Shown piece after piece: positions 14,048-20,771 of a stretch of DNA of 20,771 bases. The stretch is taken from NCBI RefSeq assembly GCF_905212365.1, contig NZ_CAJMEH010000035.1, positions 1-20,771 on the forward strand. The letters are read 5' to 3'. Source of the stretch: an uncultured Phascolarctobacterium sp. (GTDB lineage: Bacteria; Bacillota; Negativicutes; Acidaminococcales; Acidaminococcaceae). Each line of letters starts with the position of its first letter. Within the stretch, counting starts at the first letter, position 1. The notes beneath the pieces are model-generated. The model did no database searches, had not been told where the DNA came from, and saw only the letters and a program-made list of their open reading frames with translations. The position numbers were made by a program, and so were the translations under genes.

Positions 14048-15697
14048 ATGGCATTTGAAGAAATTAAAGCTGGTTTAGAGAAATATCATGCTGATGTTGA
14101 AGCTAAACTGGTAAAAAACCCTGAACGCGCAAACCTGGTTCCTAACAGACTGTACACCCCGGTAGATCTTGGTGAAGACTTTGACTACATGACTAAACTG
14201 GGCTTCCCCGGTGAATATCCTTATACCCGTGGCGTACAACCCACCATGTATCGTGGCCGTTTCTGGACCATGCGTATGTATGCTGGTTTCTCCACCGCTG
14301 AAGAATCCAACAAACGTTATCGTTACCTGCTGGCTAACGGTGGTTCCGGCCTGTCCTGCGCATTCGACCTGCCGACCCAGATTGGTTATGATTCCACCGA
14401 TCCGATGGCTGAAGGCGAAGTTGGTAAAGTAGGCGTAGCTATCGACTCCTTGGCTGATATGGAAATCCTGTTCGACCAAATTTCCCTCGATAAAGTTTCT
14501 ACTTCTATGACCATCAACGCTCCTGCATCCGTACTGCTGGCTATGTACATTGCAGTTGCTGAAAAGCAAGGCGTTTCCGCTGACAAACTGCGCGGCACCA
14601 TTCAGAACGATATTCTGAAAGAGTATGCTGCTCGCGGCACCTACATTTTCCCGCCGAAACCGTCCATGCGTTTGATCACCAACATTTTTGAATATTGCTC
14701 CAAGAATGTACCGCTGTGGAACACCATCTCCATTTCCGGTTACCATATCCGTGAAGCTGGTTCTACCGCTTCTCAGGAAATCGCATTCACCATCGCTGAC
14801 GGCATTGCTTATGTAGAAGCTGCTATCAAAGCTGGTCTGGACGTTGACGCTTTCGCTGGCCGTCTGTCCTTCTTCTGGAACGCTCACAACAACGTATTGG
14901 AAGAGGTTGCTAAATTCCGCGCTTCCCGTCGTGTATGGTCTAAAGTTATGAAAGAGCGTTTCGGCGCTAAGAAACCCAAATCCATGATGCTGCGCGTACA
15001 TACCCAAACCGCTGGCTCCATGCTGACCGCTCAACAACCGAACAACAACATCGTTCGTGTTGCTCTGCAAACCGCTGCTGCTGTAATGGGTGGTACTCAA
15101 TCCCTGCACACCAACTCCAAGGACGAAGCTTTGGCTCTGCCGACCACTGAATCCGTAACCATCGCTCTGCGTACCCAACAAATCGTTGCTTACGAATCCG
15201 GCTTGGCTGACACCGTTGATCCGTTGGGCGGCTCCTACTATGTAGAAGCTCTGACCGACAAGATCGAGAAAGAAGCTTGGGAATACATCCAAAAGATCGA
15301 CGAAATCGGTGGCGCTCCTGAAGCAATCGCTAAAGGCTACATCCAAAAAGAAATCCAAGACTCCGCTTACAAATGGCAGATGGAAATCGAAAAAGGCGAC
15401 CGTATCATCGTTGGCGTTAACAAATTCACCCAAGAGGAAGAACCTCCGAAAAACCTGCTGCGCGTAGATGGCTCTGTAGGCAAACTGCAAGCTGAAAAGA
15501 TCGCTGCTCTGAAAGCTCGCCGTGACCAGGCTAAAGTTGACGAAACTCTGGCTGCTCTGGAAGCTGGCTGCGCAGACGAGTCTGTAAACCTGATGCCGTT
15601 GATCCTCGACGCTGTTCGTGCATATGCTACCGAAGGTGAAATCTGCGGCGTTATGAGAAAAGTATTCGGTGAATACCAACCTCATACCACTCTCTAA
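14048..15697 (+). CDS. Methylmalonyl-CoA mutase, large (substrate-binding) subunit
   Basis: A 549-residue (beta/alpha)8-barrel subunit of the B12-dependent acyl-CoA mutases, in the split form in which the B12 domain is a separate protein (next gene). It interconverts succinyl-CoA and (R)-methylmalonyl-CoA. Tyr78 (MRMYAGF) and Arg208 (PPKPSMRLI) match the Tyr89/Arg207 pair of the Propionibacterium enzyme that selects methylmalonyl-CoA; isobutyryl-CoA mutases carry Phe and Gln there. His233 (SGYHIREAGST) matches the catalytic His. RVHTQTAGSMLTAQQP and DPLGGSYYVE are further family blocks. I chose ATG 14048, 8 bases after AAGGAGG (14033-14039); an upstream ATG at 14015 would read through that site. 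Codons are highly restricted. Confidence 0.94.
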   Translation: MAFEEIKAGLEKYHADVEAKLVKNPERANLVPNRLYTPVDLGEDFDYMTKLGFPGEYPYTRGVQPTMYRGRFWTMRMYAGFSTAEESNKRYRYLLANGGSGLSCAFDLPTQIGYDSTDPMAEGEVGKVGVAIDSLADMEILFDQISLDKVSTSMTINAPASVLLAMYIAVAEKQGVSADKLRGTIQNDILKEYAARGTYIFPPKPSMRLITNIFEYCSKNVPLWNTISISGYHIREAGSTASQEIAFTIADGIAYVEAAIKAGLDVDAFAGRLSFFWNAHNNVLEEVAKFRASRRVWSKVMKERFGAKKPKSMMLRVHTQTAGSMLTAQQPNNNIVRVALQTAAAVMGGTQSLHTNSKDEALALPTTESVTIALRTQQIVAYESGLADTVDPLGGSYYVEALTDKIEKEAWEYIQKIDEIGGAPEAIAKGYIQKEIQDSAYKWQMEIEKGDRIIVGVNKFTQEEEPPKNLLRVDGSVGKLQAEKIAALKARRDQAKVDETLAALEAGCADESVNLMPLILDAVRAYATEGEICGVMRKVFGEYQPHTTL

Positions 15698-15732
15698 TTT
15701 GTAAACACTAACATATACGGAGGTATTTTATA

Positions 15733-16122
15733 ATGGCTAACGTTAAAGTTTTAGTTGCTAAACCGGGTCTGGATGGCCATGACCGCGGTGCTAAAGTTGT
15801 AGCTCGTGCATTGCGCGACGCTGGTTTTGAAGTTATCTACACCGGTATTCGTCTGACTCCGGAACAAATCGCAGAAGCTGCTCTGCAAGACGACGTACAA
15901 GTTGTTGCTCTGTCCTTGCTGTCTGGCGCTCACAACACCCTTTTCCCGAAGGTTGTTGAGCTGCTGAAAGAAAAAGGCCTGAACGACGTTCTGGTTATCG
16001 GCGGCGGCGTTATTCCTGACGCTGATATCCCTGGCCTGAAGGCTGCTGGCATTGCTGAAGTATTCACTCCTGGCACCCCGACCAGCAAGATCGTTGAGTG
16101 CATCAACGCTAACGTTAAATAA
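15733..16122 (+). CDS. Methylmalonyl-CoA mutase, B12-binding (small) subunit
   Basis: A 129-residue cobalamin-binding domain. The DxHxxG signature is DGHDRG with His16 as the expected lower axial cobalt ligand; SLLSGAH and IGGGVIPD are the two other loops that hold the nucleotide tail in base-off/His-on B12 proteins. It pairs with the large subunit encoded 35 bases upstream, as in the split mutases of archaea and many Firmicutes. GGAGG lies 10 bases or so before the ATG. Codon use is as restricted as that of the large subunit, consistent with equal production. Confidence 0.94.
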   Translation: MANVKVLVAKPGLDGHDRGAKVVARALRDAGFEVIYTGIRLTPEQIAEAALQDDVQVVALSLLSGAHNTLFPKVVELLKEKGLNDVLVIGGGVIPDADIPGLKAAGIAEVFTPGTPTSKIVECINANVK

Positions 16123-16136
16123 TTTTATCCCCTGAC

Positions 16137-16173
16137 ATAAGTTGCAAGCCGGGCTTGTCCCGGCTTGCCTTAT
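16137..16173 (+). other. Strong intercistronic stem-loop between mutase and MeaB genes
   Basis: A perfect 10-bp GC-rich stem (GCAAGCCGGG at 16144-16153 with 16159-16168, loop CTTGT) is extended by ATAAG/CTTAT (16137-16141 with 16169-16173) across a two-base bulge. The following bases are AAAATATTC, with no T-run. Partial termination or an RNA end-stabiliser is plausible, since the next gene looks less highly expressed. Confidence 0.7.
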
Positions 16174-16207
16174 AAAATATTCACAATCTGACAAGGCGGT
16201 GTGAATT

Positions 16208-17146
16208 ATGGAAATAGTAGATAAATTATTAAGTCATTCTCGTCTTGCATTATCTAAGGCAATAACTGCTGTTGAAAATGAATACGATGATGCTGTCAAA
16301 ATTATGACAGAAATCTATCCTCATACTGGTAATGCTTATGTAATTGGTATCACTGGCCCTCCGGGTGCTGGTAAGAGTACTCTGACAGATAAACTTGCTA
16401 AAGAATACCGTAAACGTGGTAAAACTGTTGGCATTGTAGCAATTGACCCTACTAGCCCGTATTCTGGCGGCGCTATTTTAGGCGACCGTATCAGAATGAT
16501 GGATCTGATGGCGGATGAAGGTATCTTTGTTCGTTCTATGGCTACCCGTGGCAGCCTCGGCGGCCTGTCTCAAAAAGCAGGCGACGCAGTAAAATTGATG
16601 GATGCTTTTGGCATGGATGTTATTATCGTTGAAACCGTAGGCGTAGGCCAATCTGAGGTTGACATTGTTAAGACCGCAGATACCACTATGGTTGTTGTTA
16701 TTCCCGGCATGGGCGACGATATCCAGGCAATTAAAGCAGGCATCCTTGAAATCGGTGACCTTTTCACGATTAACAAAGCTGACCGTGAAGGTACAGACAA
16801 GCTCAACATTGAGATTGAAATGATGCTCGAATTAAATCCCGAACATGTTGGCTGGCGTCCTCCGATTAACAGGACCGTTGCCAGCAAGGGTGAAGGTATA
16901 GAGGCTGTTGTGGACTCCATCGAGGCTCACAAGGCATATTTGATTGACTCTGGTAAGTTAAGCGAGATTCGCAAAAAACGTATTAAAAACGAAGTTGAAG
17001 CTATGCTTAATGATCGCGTAAATCGCTACATCGACAAAGAGGTTATTCAAACGGATGCATTTGACGAATTGGTAGTTAAGATGCAGTCCCGTGAGATTGA
17101 GCCTTATTCTGTCGTTGATGATATTGTTGGTAAAGTTTTAAAATAA
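16208..17146 (+). CDS. meaB: MeaB/ArgK-type G-protein chaperone of methylmalonyl-CoA mutase
   Basis: A 312-residue G3E GTPase. The P-loop is GPPGAGKST (50-58), followed by AIDPTSP (Mg/switch I region), VETVGVGQSE (switch II) and NKAD (guanine specificity). MeaB loads adenosylcobalamin into the mutase and protects it from inactivation using GTP. Position directly after the two mutase subunits supports this role; the older 'ArgK arginine transport kinase' label is not supported by context. AAGGCGG is the ribosome binding site. Codons are visibly less biased than in its neighbours (TTA, ATA, ACA and AGT occur early), as expected for a chaperone needed in small amounts. Confidence 0.94.
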   Translation: MEIVDKLLSHSRLALSKAITAVENEYDDAVKIMTEIYPHTGNAYVIGITGPPGAGKSTLTDKLAKEYRKRGKTVGIVAIDPTSPYSGGAILGDRIRMMDLMADEGIFVRSMATRGSLGGLSQKAGDAVKLMDAFGMDVIIVETVGVGQSEVDIVKTADTTMVVVIPGMGDDIQAIKAGILEIGDLFTINKADREGTDKLNIEIEMMLELNPEHVGWRPPINRTVASKGEGIEAVVDSIEAHKAYLIDSGKLSEIRKKRIKNEVEAMLNDRVNRYIDKEVIQTDAFDELVVKMQSREIEPYSVVDDIVGKVLK

Positions 17147-17181
17147 AACAACCAAAAAACAATTTCTTAGGAGGAATTATT

Positions 17182-17613
17182 ATGGCATTCAAAACTATTT
17201 GTGTTGACCATGTAGGCGTTGCTTGCAAAGGCACTTTGGAAGAAGCTGCTAAAATTTACACTGAGGTTCTGGGCTTGAAAGCTACCGGTACTGAAGAAGT
17301 TAAAGAACAAGGCGTTGCAACCATTTTTGTTCCCTGCGGCGAAACCCTGATCGAGCTCCTCGTTGATATTACTGAAAACGGAGACGGCCCTATCGGCAAA
17401 TATGTTGCTAAAAACGGCCCTGGCATCCAACATATGGCTCTGCGCGTTGACGACATCAAAGCTGCAATCGCTGACTGCGAAGCTGCTGGCATTAAAATGA
17501 TCGATAAAGCTCCTCGCAATGGCGCTGGCAAAATGAAAATCGCTTTCATTCATCCGAAATCTGCTGGCCTGCTGCTCGAGCTGTGCCAACCTGCTGCTAC
17601 CTACGTTGATTAA
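17182..17613 (+). CDS. mce: Methylmalonyl-CoA epimerase
   Basis: A 143-residue glyoxalase/VOC-fold enzyme that converts (R)- to (S)-methylmalonyl-CoA, the form used by the decarboxylase. Metal-ligand candidates are His10 (VDHVGVA), His84 (GIQHMALRV) and Glu133 (LLLELCQ), with Glu58 in the strand TLIELLVD. Length is typical. TAGGAGGAAT precedes the ATG, and it lies 35 bases after meaB. Codon bias is again strong (GCT, CTG, GGC), so its expression should be closer to the mutase than to MeaB. Confidence 0.94.
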   Translation: MAFKTICVDHVGVACKGTLEEAAKIYTEVLGLKATGTEEVKEQGVATIFVPCGETLIELLVDITENGDGPIGKYVAKNGPGIQHMALRVDDIKAAIADCEAAGIKMIDKAPRNGAGKMKIAFIHPKSAGLLLELCQPAATYVD

Positions 17614-17663
17614 TTAACGCTTAAAGTTAATCGAATCATAGGGTACTAATCTACGATACATGT

Positions 17664-17696
17664 TGCTGAAGGTGTACAAGTGATATGCCTTCAGCA
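17664..17696 (+). other. Intercistronic stem-loop between epimerase and mmdA
   Basis: A perfect 9-bp inverted repeat TGCTGAAGG/CCTTCAGCA (17664-17672 with 17688-17696) encloses 15 bases. A/T-rich sequence follows without a continuous T-run. It lies in a 128-base spacer that otherwise shows only the mmdA ribosome binding site. Confidence 0.6.
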
Positions 17697-17741
17697 TATG
17701 TATATAAATTTGTTCTCCCAATAATGATGGAGGTGTAAGAT

Positions 17742-19268
17742 TTGTCTACTCAAGAAAAAATTGAGAAAATGCTCAAAAAGTCCGAAGTAATTCTGGCTGC
17801 TGGCGGCGAAAAACGTGTTGCTAAACAACATGAATCCGGCAAAATGACTGCTCGTGAAAGAATCGCTGCACTCCTCGACGAAGGTTCCTTCGTAGAATTG
17901 GATCGTTTCGTTCGTCATCGCTGCACCAACTTCGGTCAAGAAAAGAAAGAACTTCCGGGTGAAGGCGTAACCACTGGTTATGGTACTGTTGACGGCCGTC
18001 TGGTATACGTATTCGCACAAGACTTCACCGTTGAAGGTGGTTCTCTTGGCGAAATGCATGCTGCTAAAATCGTTAAAGTTCAACGTTTGGCTCTGAAAAT
18101 GGGCGCTCCGTTGGTTGGCCTGAACGATTCCGGCGGTGCTCGTATTCAAGAAGCTATCGACGCTCTGGCTGGCTATGGTAAGATCTTCTTCGAGAACACC
18201 ATCGCTTCCGGCGTTGTACCGCAAATTTCCGCTATCATGGGTCCTTCTGCTGGCGGCGCTGTATACAGCCCGGCACTGACCGACTTCATCTACATGGTAA
18301 AGAACACTTCCAAGATGTTCATTACCGGTCCTGCAGTAGTTAAATCCGTAACCGGTGAAGATGTAACCCAAGAACAACTGGGTGGCGCTATGACTCATAA
18401 CTCCACTTCCGGTGTTGCTCACTTCGCTGCTGAAAACGATGAAGACTGCCTGCAACAAATTCGTTACCTGCTCTCCTTCCTGCCTTCCAACAACATGGAA
18501 ACCGCTCCGATCGTAGAGACTGGCGACGATCCGATGCGTACCGAAGAAAGCCTGAACACTCTGCTGCCGGATAACTCTAACCAAGCTTACGACATGTATG
18601 ATGTAATCAAGGCTATCGTTGATAACGGTGAATTCTACGAGAACCAAAAATACTGGGCAAAGAACATTATTACCTGCTTCGCTCGTATGGATGGCCAAAC
18701 CGTTGGTATTATCGCTAACCAACCGAAAGTTATGGCTGGCTGCTTGGATATCAATGCTTCCGACAAATCCTCTCGTTTCATTCGCTTCTGCGACGCATTC
18801 AACATTCCTCTGCTGAACTTGGTTGACGTTCCTGGCTTCCTGCCTGGCTGCAACCAAGAATACGGCGGCATTATCCGTCACGGCGCTAAGATGCTGTATG
18901 CTTACTCCGAAGCAACCGTTCCTAAGATCACTCTGGTAACCCGTAAAGCTTACGGCGGTTCCTATCTGGCAATGTGCTCTCAAGACCTGGGCGCTGACCA
19001 AGTTATCGCATGGCCGACCGCTGAAATCGCAGTTATGGGTCCTGCTGGCGCTGCTAACATCATTTTCCGTAAAGATCCTGATGTTGAAGCTAAGACTAAA
19101 GAGTATATCGACAACTTCGCAACTCCGTACCAAGCAGCAATGCGCGGCATGGTTGACATGGTTATCGAACCGAAAAACTCTCGTCCCACCATCATCAACG
19201 CTCTGCAAATGCTGGAAAGCAAACGCGAAACCCGTCCGGCAAAACGCCACGGCAATATTCCTTTGTAA
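17742..19268 (+). CDS. mmdA: Methylmalonyl-CoA decarboxylase alpha subunit (carboxyltransferase)
   Basis: A 508-residue subunit that moves the carboxyl group from (S)-methylmalonyl-CoA to the biotin of MmdC, leaving propionyl-CoA. It belongs to the biotin-dependent carboxyltransferase family; landmarks include GGGEKRV-like GGEKRVAKQH, NDSGGARIQE (128-137), GPSAGGAVYSPA (167-178) and a C-terminal KRHGNIPL. Length and sequence agree closely with what I remember of the Veillonella and Propionigenium enzymes. The start is a TTG at 17742 with GGAGGTG at 17729-17735; the first in-frame ATG (17769) would remove nine conserved residues and lacks a site. Codon bias is very strong. The decarboxylase is membrane-bound through MmdB and MmdD. 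Confidence 0.96.
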   Translation: MSTQEKIEKMLKKSEVILAAGGEKRVAKQHESGKMTARERIAALLDEGSFVELDRFVRHRCTNFGQEKKELPGEGVTTGYGTVDGRLVYVFAQDFTVEGGSLGEMHAAKIVKVQRLALKMGAPLVGLNDSGGARIQEAIDALAGYGKIFFENTIASGVVPQISAIMGPSAGGAVYSPALTDFIYMVKNTSKMFITGPAVVKSVTGEDVTQEQLGGAMTHNSTSGVAHFAAENDEDCLQQIRYLLSFLPSNNMETAPIVETGDDPMRTEESLNTLLPDNSNQAYDMYDVIKAIVDNGEFYENQKYWAKNIITCFARMDGQTVGIIANQPKVMAGCLDINASDKSSRFIRFCDAFNIPLLNLVDVPGFLPGCNQEYGGIIRHGAKMLYAYSEATVPKITLVTRKAYGGSYLAMCSQDLGADQVIAWPTAEIAVMGPAGAANIIFRKDPDVEAKTKEYIDNFATPYQAAMRGMVDMVIEPKNSRPTIINALQMLESKRETRPAKRHGNIPL

Positions 19269-19327
19269 TTCACAAGCAGTTGCTTAGTGCTTAAAAACCT
19301 ATTTTAAGATAAGATGAGGTGAAATAA

Positions 19328-19678
19328 ATGGGTCCTGTTACTACTAATCCTTGGTTAATCGCATTGATTAATATGACCATCGTATTCGGCGTTTTGATTG
19401 CGTTGGGCGTATTGATGAGCTTAATCCAAGTTGTCGATCCGACTAAAAAAAAAGTTGCTAAACCGGCAGTAGCTCCTACCCCGGCAGCAGCTCCCGCACC
19501 GGCAGCAGTTGCTGCTCCGGTTCAAGATGATAGCGAAATTATCGCTGTTATCGCTGCAGCAGTTGCAGCTTGCGGCGTTAGTGCAGACCAAATCGCTTGC
19601 GTACGTCGTCTGCCGAATGCTAGCTGGACTGTAAATGCACGTGTTGAAGCTATCAGCGTTCGTAAAGAATGCTTCTAA
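19328..19678 (+). CDS. mmdD: Methylmalonyl-CoA decarboxylase delta subunit (OadG-like)
   Basis: A 116-residue small membrane subunit. One transmembrane helix spans about residues 9-37, followed by a charged stretch (DPTKKK), an Ala/Pro-rich linker (about 45-67) and a conserved C-terminal domain (DSEIIAVIAAAVAAC to RKECF). This is the MmdD/OadG layout; the protein anchors and assembles the alpha and biotin-carrier subunits on the Na+-channel subunit. GAGGTG lies upstream of the ATG. It is 59 bases after mmdA; a small CTTAAAA/TTTTAAG repeat lies in the spacer. Confidence 0.9.
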   Translation: MGPVTTNPWLIALINMTIVFGVLIALGVLMSLIQVVDPTKKKVAKPAVAPTPAAAPAPAAVAAPVQDDSEIIAVIAAAVAACGVSADQIACVRRLPNASWTVNARVEAISVRKECF

Positions 19679-19733
19679 TGCATATTGTTTGCAATTTTAA
19701 TTAAAAAACGAGATTTTAAGGAGGATTATATCC

Positions 19734-20096
19734 ATGAAAAAGTATACTATCACCGTTAATGGTACCGCATACGAAGTTGAAGTTGAAGAAGCTGGTTCCG
19801 TAGCTTCTGCTCCGAAAGCTGCTGCTCCGAAAGCTGCTCCGGCTCCCGCTCCGGCTCCGAAAGCTGCTGCTCCTGTTGCTGCAGGCGCTACCACCGTTTC
19901 CGCTCCGATGCCTGGTAAAGTTCTGTCCGTTAACGTAAAAGTTGGCGACGCAGTTAAATCTGGCGACGTTCTGATGATTCTGGAAGCTATGAAAATGCAG
20001 AATGAAATCATGGCTCCGGCTGACGGCACCGTTTCCGACGTTCGCGTTTCCGCAGGCCAAACCGTTGGTACCGGCGACGTTATGATCGTTATGTAA
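19734..20096 (+). CDS. mmdC: Methylmalonyl-CoA decarboxylase gamma subunit (biotin carrier)
   Basis: A 120-residue biotin carrier. A short N-terminal beta segment (KKYTITVNGTAYEVEVEEA) is followed by an Ala/Pro/Lys flexible linker (about 23-50) and a biotinyl domain with the EAMKM motif, in which Lys87 carries biotin. It shuttles CO2 from MmdA to MmdB. AAGGAGG lies before the ATG. The linker is rich in repeated PKAAAP-like units, similar in composition to the linker of MmdD. Confidence 0.96.
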   Translation: MKKYTITVNGTAYEVEVEEAGSVASAPKAAAPKAAPAPAPAPKAAAPVAAGATTVSAPMPGKVLSVNVKVGDAVKSGDVLMILEAMKMQNEIMAPADGTVSDVRVSAGQTVGTGDVMIVM

Positions 20097-20150
20097 TTCT
20101 TAGTTGATAGGTCGCAATATCACTAAGTTTTAGTCACTAACCCTGATCTT

Positions 20151-20180
20151 TGGAGGGCTCCCTTCGCAAGGAGCCTTCCA
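20151..20180 (+). other. Intercistronic stem-loop between mmdC and mmdB
   Basis: An 11-bp stem with one G-U pair (TGGAGGGCTCC at 20151-20161 with GGAGCCTTCCA at 20170-20180) and an 8-nt loop. No T-run follows. It may stabilise the upstream mRNA 3' end or tune the ratio of MmdC to MmdB. Confidence 0.65.
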
Positions 20181-20206
20181 CAAATTGAAAATTGGGAGGA
20201 TATTAA

Positions 20207-20771
20207 ATGGAAGCATTTATCGTTGCTTTGTCTTCCGTATGGGCAGATTCCGGTTTCTCCGCATTGACTGGCGGTCATGTAATTATGATTTGCGTGGGTT
20301 TGATTCTGCTGTATATGGCTATCGGCAAGGGCTTTGAGCCTTTGCTGCTTTCCCCTATCGCTTTTGGCTGCGTTTTGGCTAACATTCCTAAAAATGGCTT
20401 TGACGCTCCTGGCGTAATGTCCGTTATTATGTATGGTATTAACCATGAAGTATTCCCGCCGCTGATTTTCTTGGGCGTAGGCGCAATGACTGACTTTGGT
20501 CCGCTGATCGCTAACCCCAAAACTCTGCTGTTGGGTGCTGCTGCTCAGGGCGGCGTATTTATCGCTTTGCTGGGCGCTATGTTGTTGGGCTTCTCCGTAC
20601 AGGAAGCAGCTGCTATCGGTATTATCGGCGGCGCAGACGGCCCGACCTCTATTTACTTGGCTGCTAAGATGGCTCCGCAACTGCTGGGTGCTATCGCCGT
20701 TGCCGCATACTCCTACATGTCTTTGGTTCCGCTGATTCAGCCTCCTATCATGAAGCTGTTCACCACTGAAG
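20207..20771 (+). CDS. mmdB: Methylmalonyl-CoA decarboxylase beta subunit (Na+ pump), N-terminal part
   Basis: The frame is open from the ATG at 20207 to the end of the window, giving the first 188 residues of the membrane subunit of the OadB/MmdB family; the full protein is usually near twice this length. Several hydrophobic helices alternate with conserved blocks: LTGGHVIMICVGLILLYMAIGKGFEP-type N-terminus, PPLIFLGVGAMTDFGPLIA and IIGGADGPTSIYLA. In the family this subunit decarboxylates carboxy-biotin and couples it to Na+ export, which is how succinate-fermenting cells conserve energy. GGGAGG precedes the start. Codon bias is strong though slightly weaker than in mmdA. Confidence 0.95.
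   Translation, partial: MEAFIVALSSVWADSGFSALTGGHVIMICVGLILLYMAIGKGFEPLLLSPIAFGCVLANIPKNGFDAPGVMSVIMYGINHEVFPPLIFLGVGAMTDFGPLIANPKTLLLGAAAQGGVFIALLGAMLLGFSVQEAAAIGIIGGADGPTSIYLAAKMAPQLLGAIAVAAYSYMSLVPLIQPPIMKLFTTE

Noticed and set aside
14075..15685. Long open frame of about 540 codons on the minus strand over the mutase gene
   Set aside because: Same codon-bias artefact, aligned with the sense codons; no domain resemblance.
16208..17146. ArgK, arginine/ornithine transport kinase
   Set aside because: The G3E GTPase motifs and position next to the mutase subunits fit the MeaB chaperone; no transport genes are near.
17691..19250. Long open frame of about 520 codons on the minus strand over mmdA
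   Set aside because: Same artefact; the sense strand encodes a full-length, clearly conserved decarboxylase subunit.

Overview
The window reads as chromosomal DNA of a Negativicutes anaerobe, most like Phascolarctobacterium or a close relative. This is inferred from a complete gene set for decarboxylating succinate to propionate, a trimeric [FeFe]-hydrogenase locus, and Firmicutes-style regulation (a T-box leader, strong AGGAGG ribosome binding sites, sigma-A-like promoters). No rRNA or other taxonomic marker is present, so the genus is only a suggestion. All genes I accept lie on the + strand. I see no tRNA, insertion sequence, prophage or CRISPR array.

Region 1 (1-350) is the C-terminal end of an O-antigen ligase/polymerase-type membrane protein. 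Region 2 (350-3210) is a methionine unit: a promoter, a T-box leader with a probable AUG (Met) specifier, an intrinsic terminator, then metAA and metY, which make homocysteine through O-acetylhomoserine, closed by another terminator.

Region 3 (3280-11907) is a hydrogenase locus. The first half encodes putative sensing or accessory proteins: a DRTGG protein, an RsbW-like ATPase, a short hydrogenase-like iron-sulfur protein (HydS/group D-like), a second DRTGG protein and a PHP-domain protein. After an internal promoter, the second half encodes HydC (NuoE-like), an orphan histidine-kinase-type ATPase, an HndB-like protein, HydB (NuoF-like, FMN/NAD) and the catalytic [FeFe]-hydrogenase HydA. Together HydABC would couple NADH and ferredoxin oxidation to H2 formation. 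A terminator ends the unit.

Region 4 (11927 to the window end) is the energy-conserving propionate pathway. Succinate is activated by a CoA-transferase and rearranged by the B12-dependent methylmalonyl-CoA mutase (split large and B12-binding subunits, with the MeaB chaperone). The product is epimerised and then decarboxylated by the biotin-dependent, Na+-pumping methylmalonyl-CoA decarboxylase (mmdA, mmdD, mmdC, and mmdB cut off by the window edge). Most of these genes use a very restricted codon set, as expected for very highly expressed genes. They are separated by strong stem-loops that lack U-tracts. The roughly 220-nt leader in front of the CoA-transferase has several hairpins, some mutually exclusive.

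The items most worth a second look are the putative H2/redox signalling half of the hydrogenase locus, the structured CoA-transferase leader, and the set of intercistronic stem-loops in the propionate cluster.
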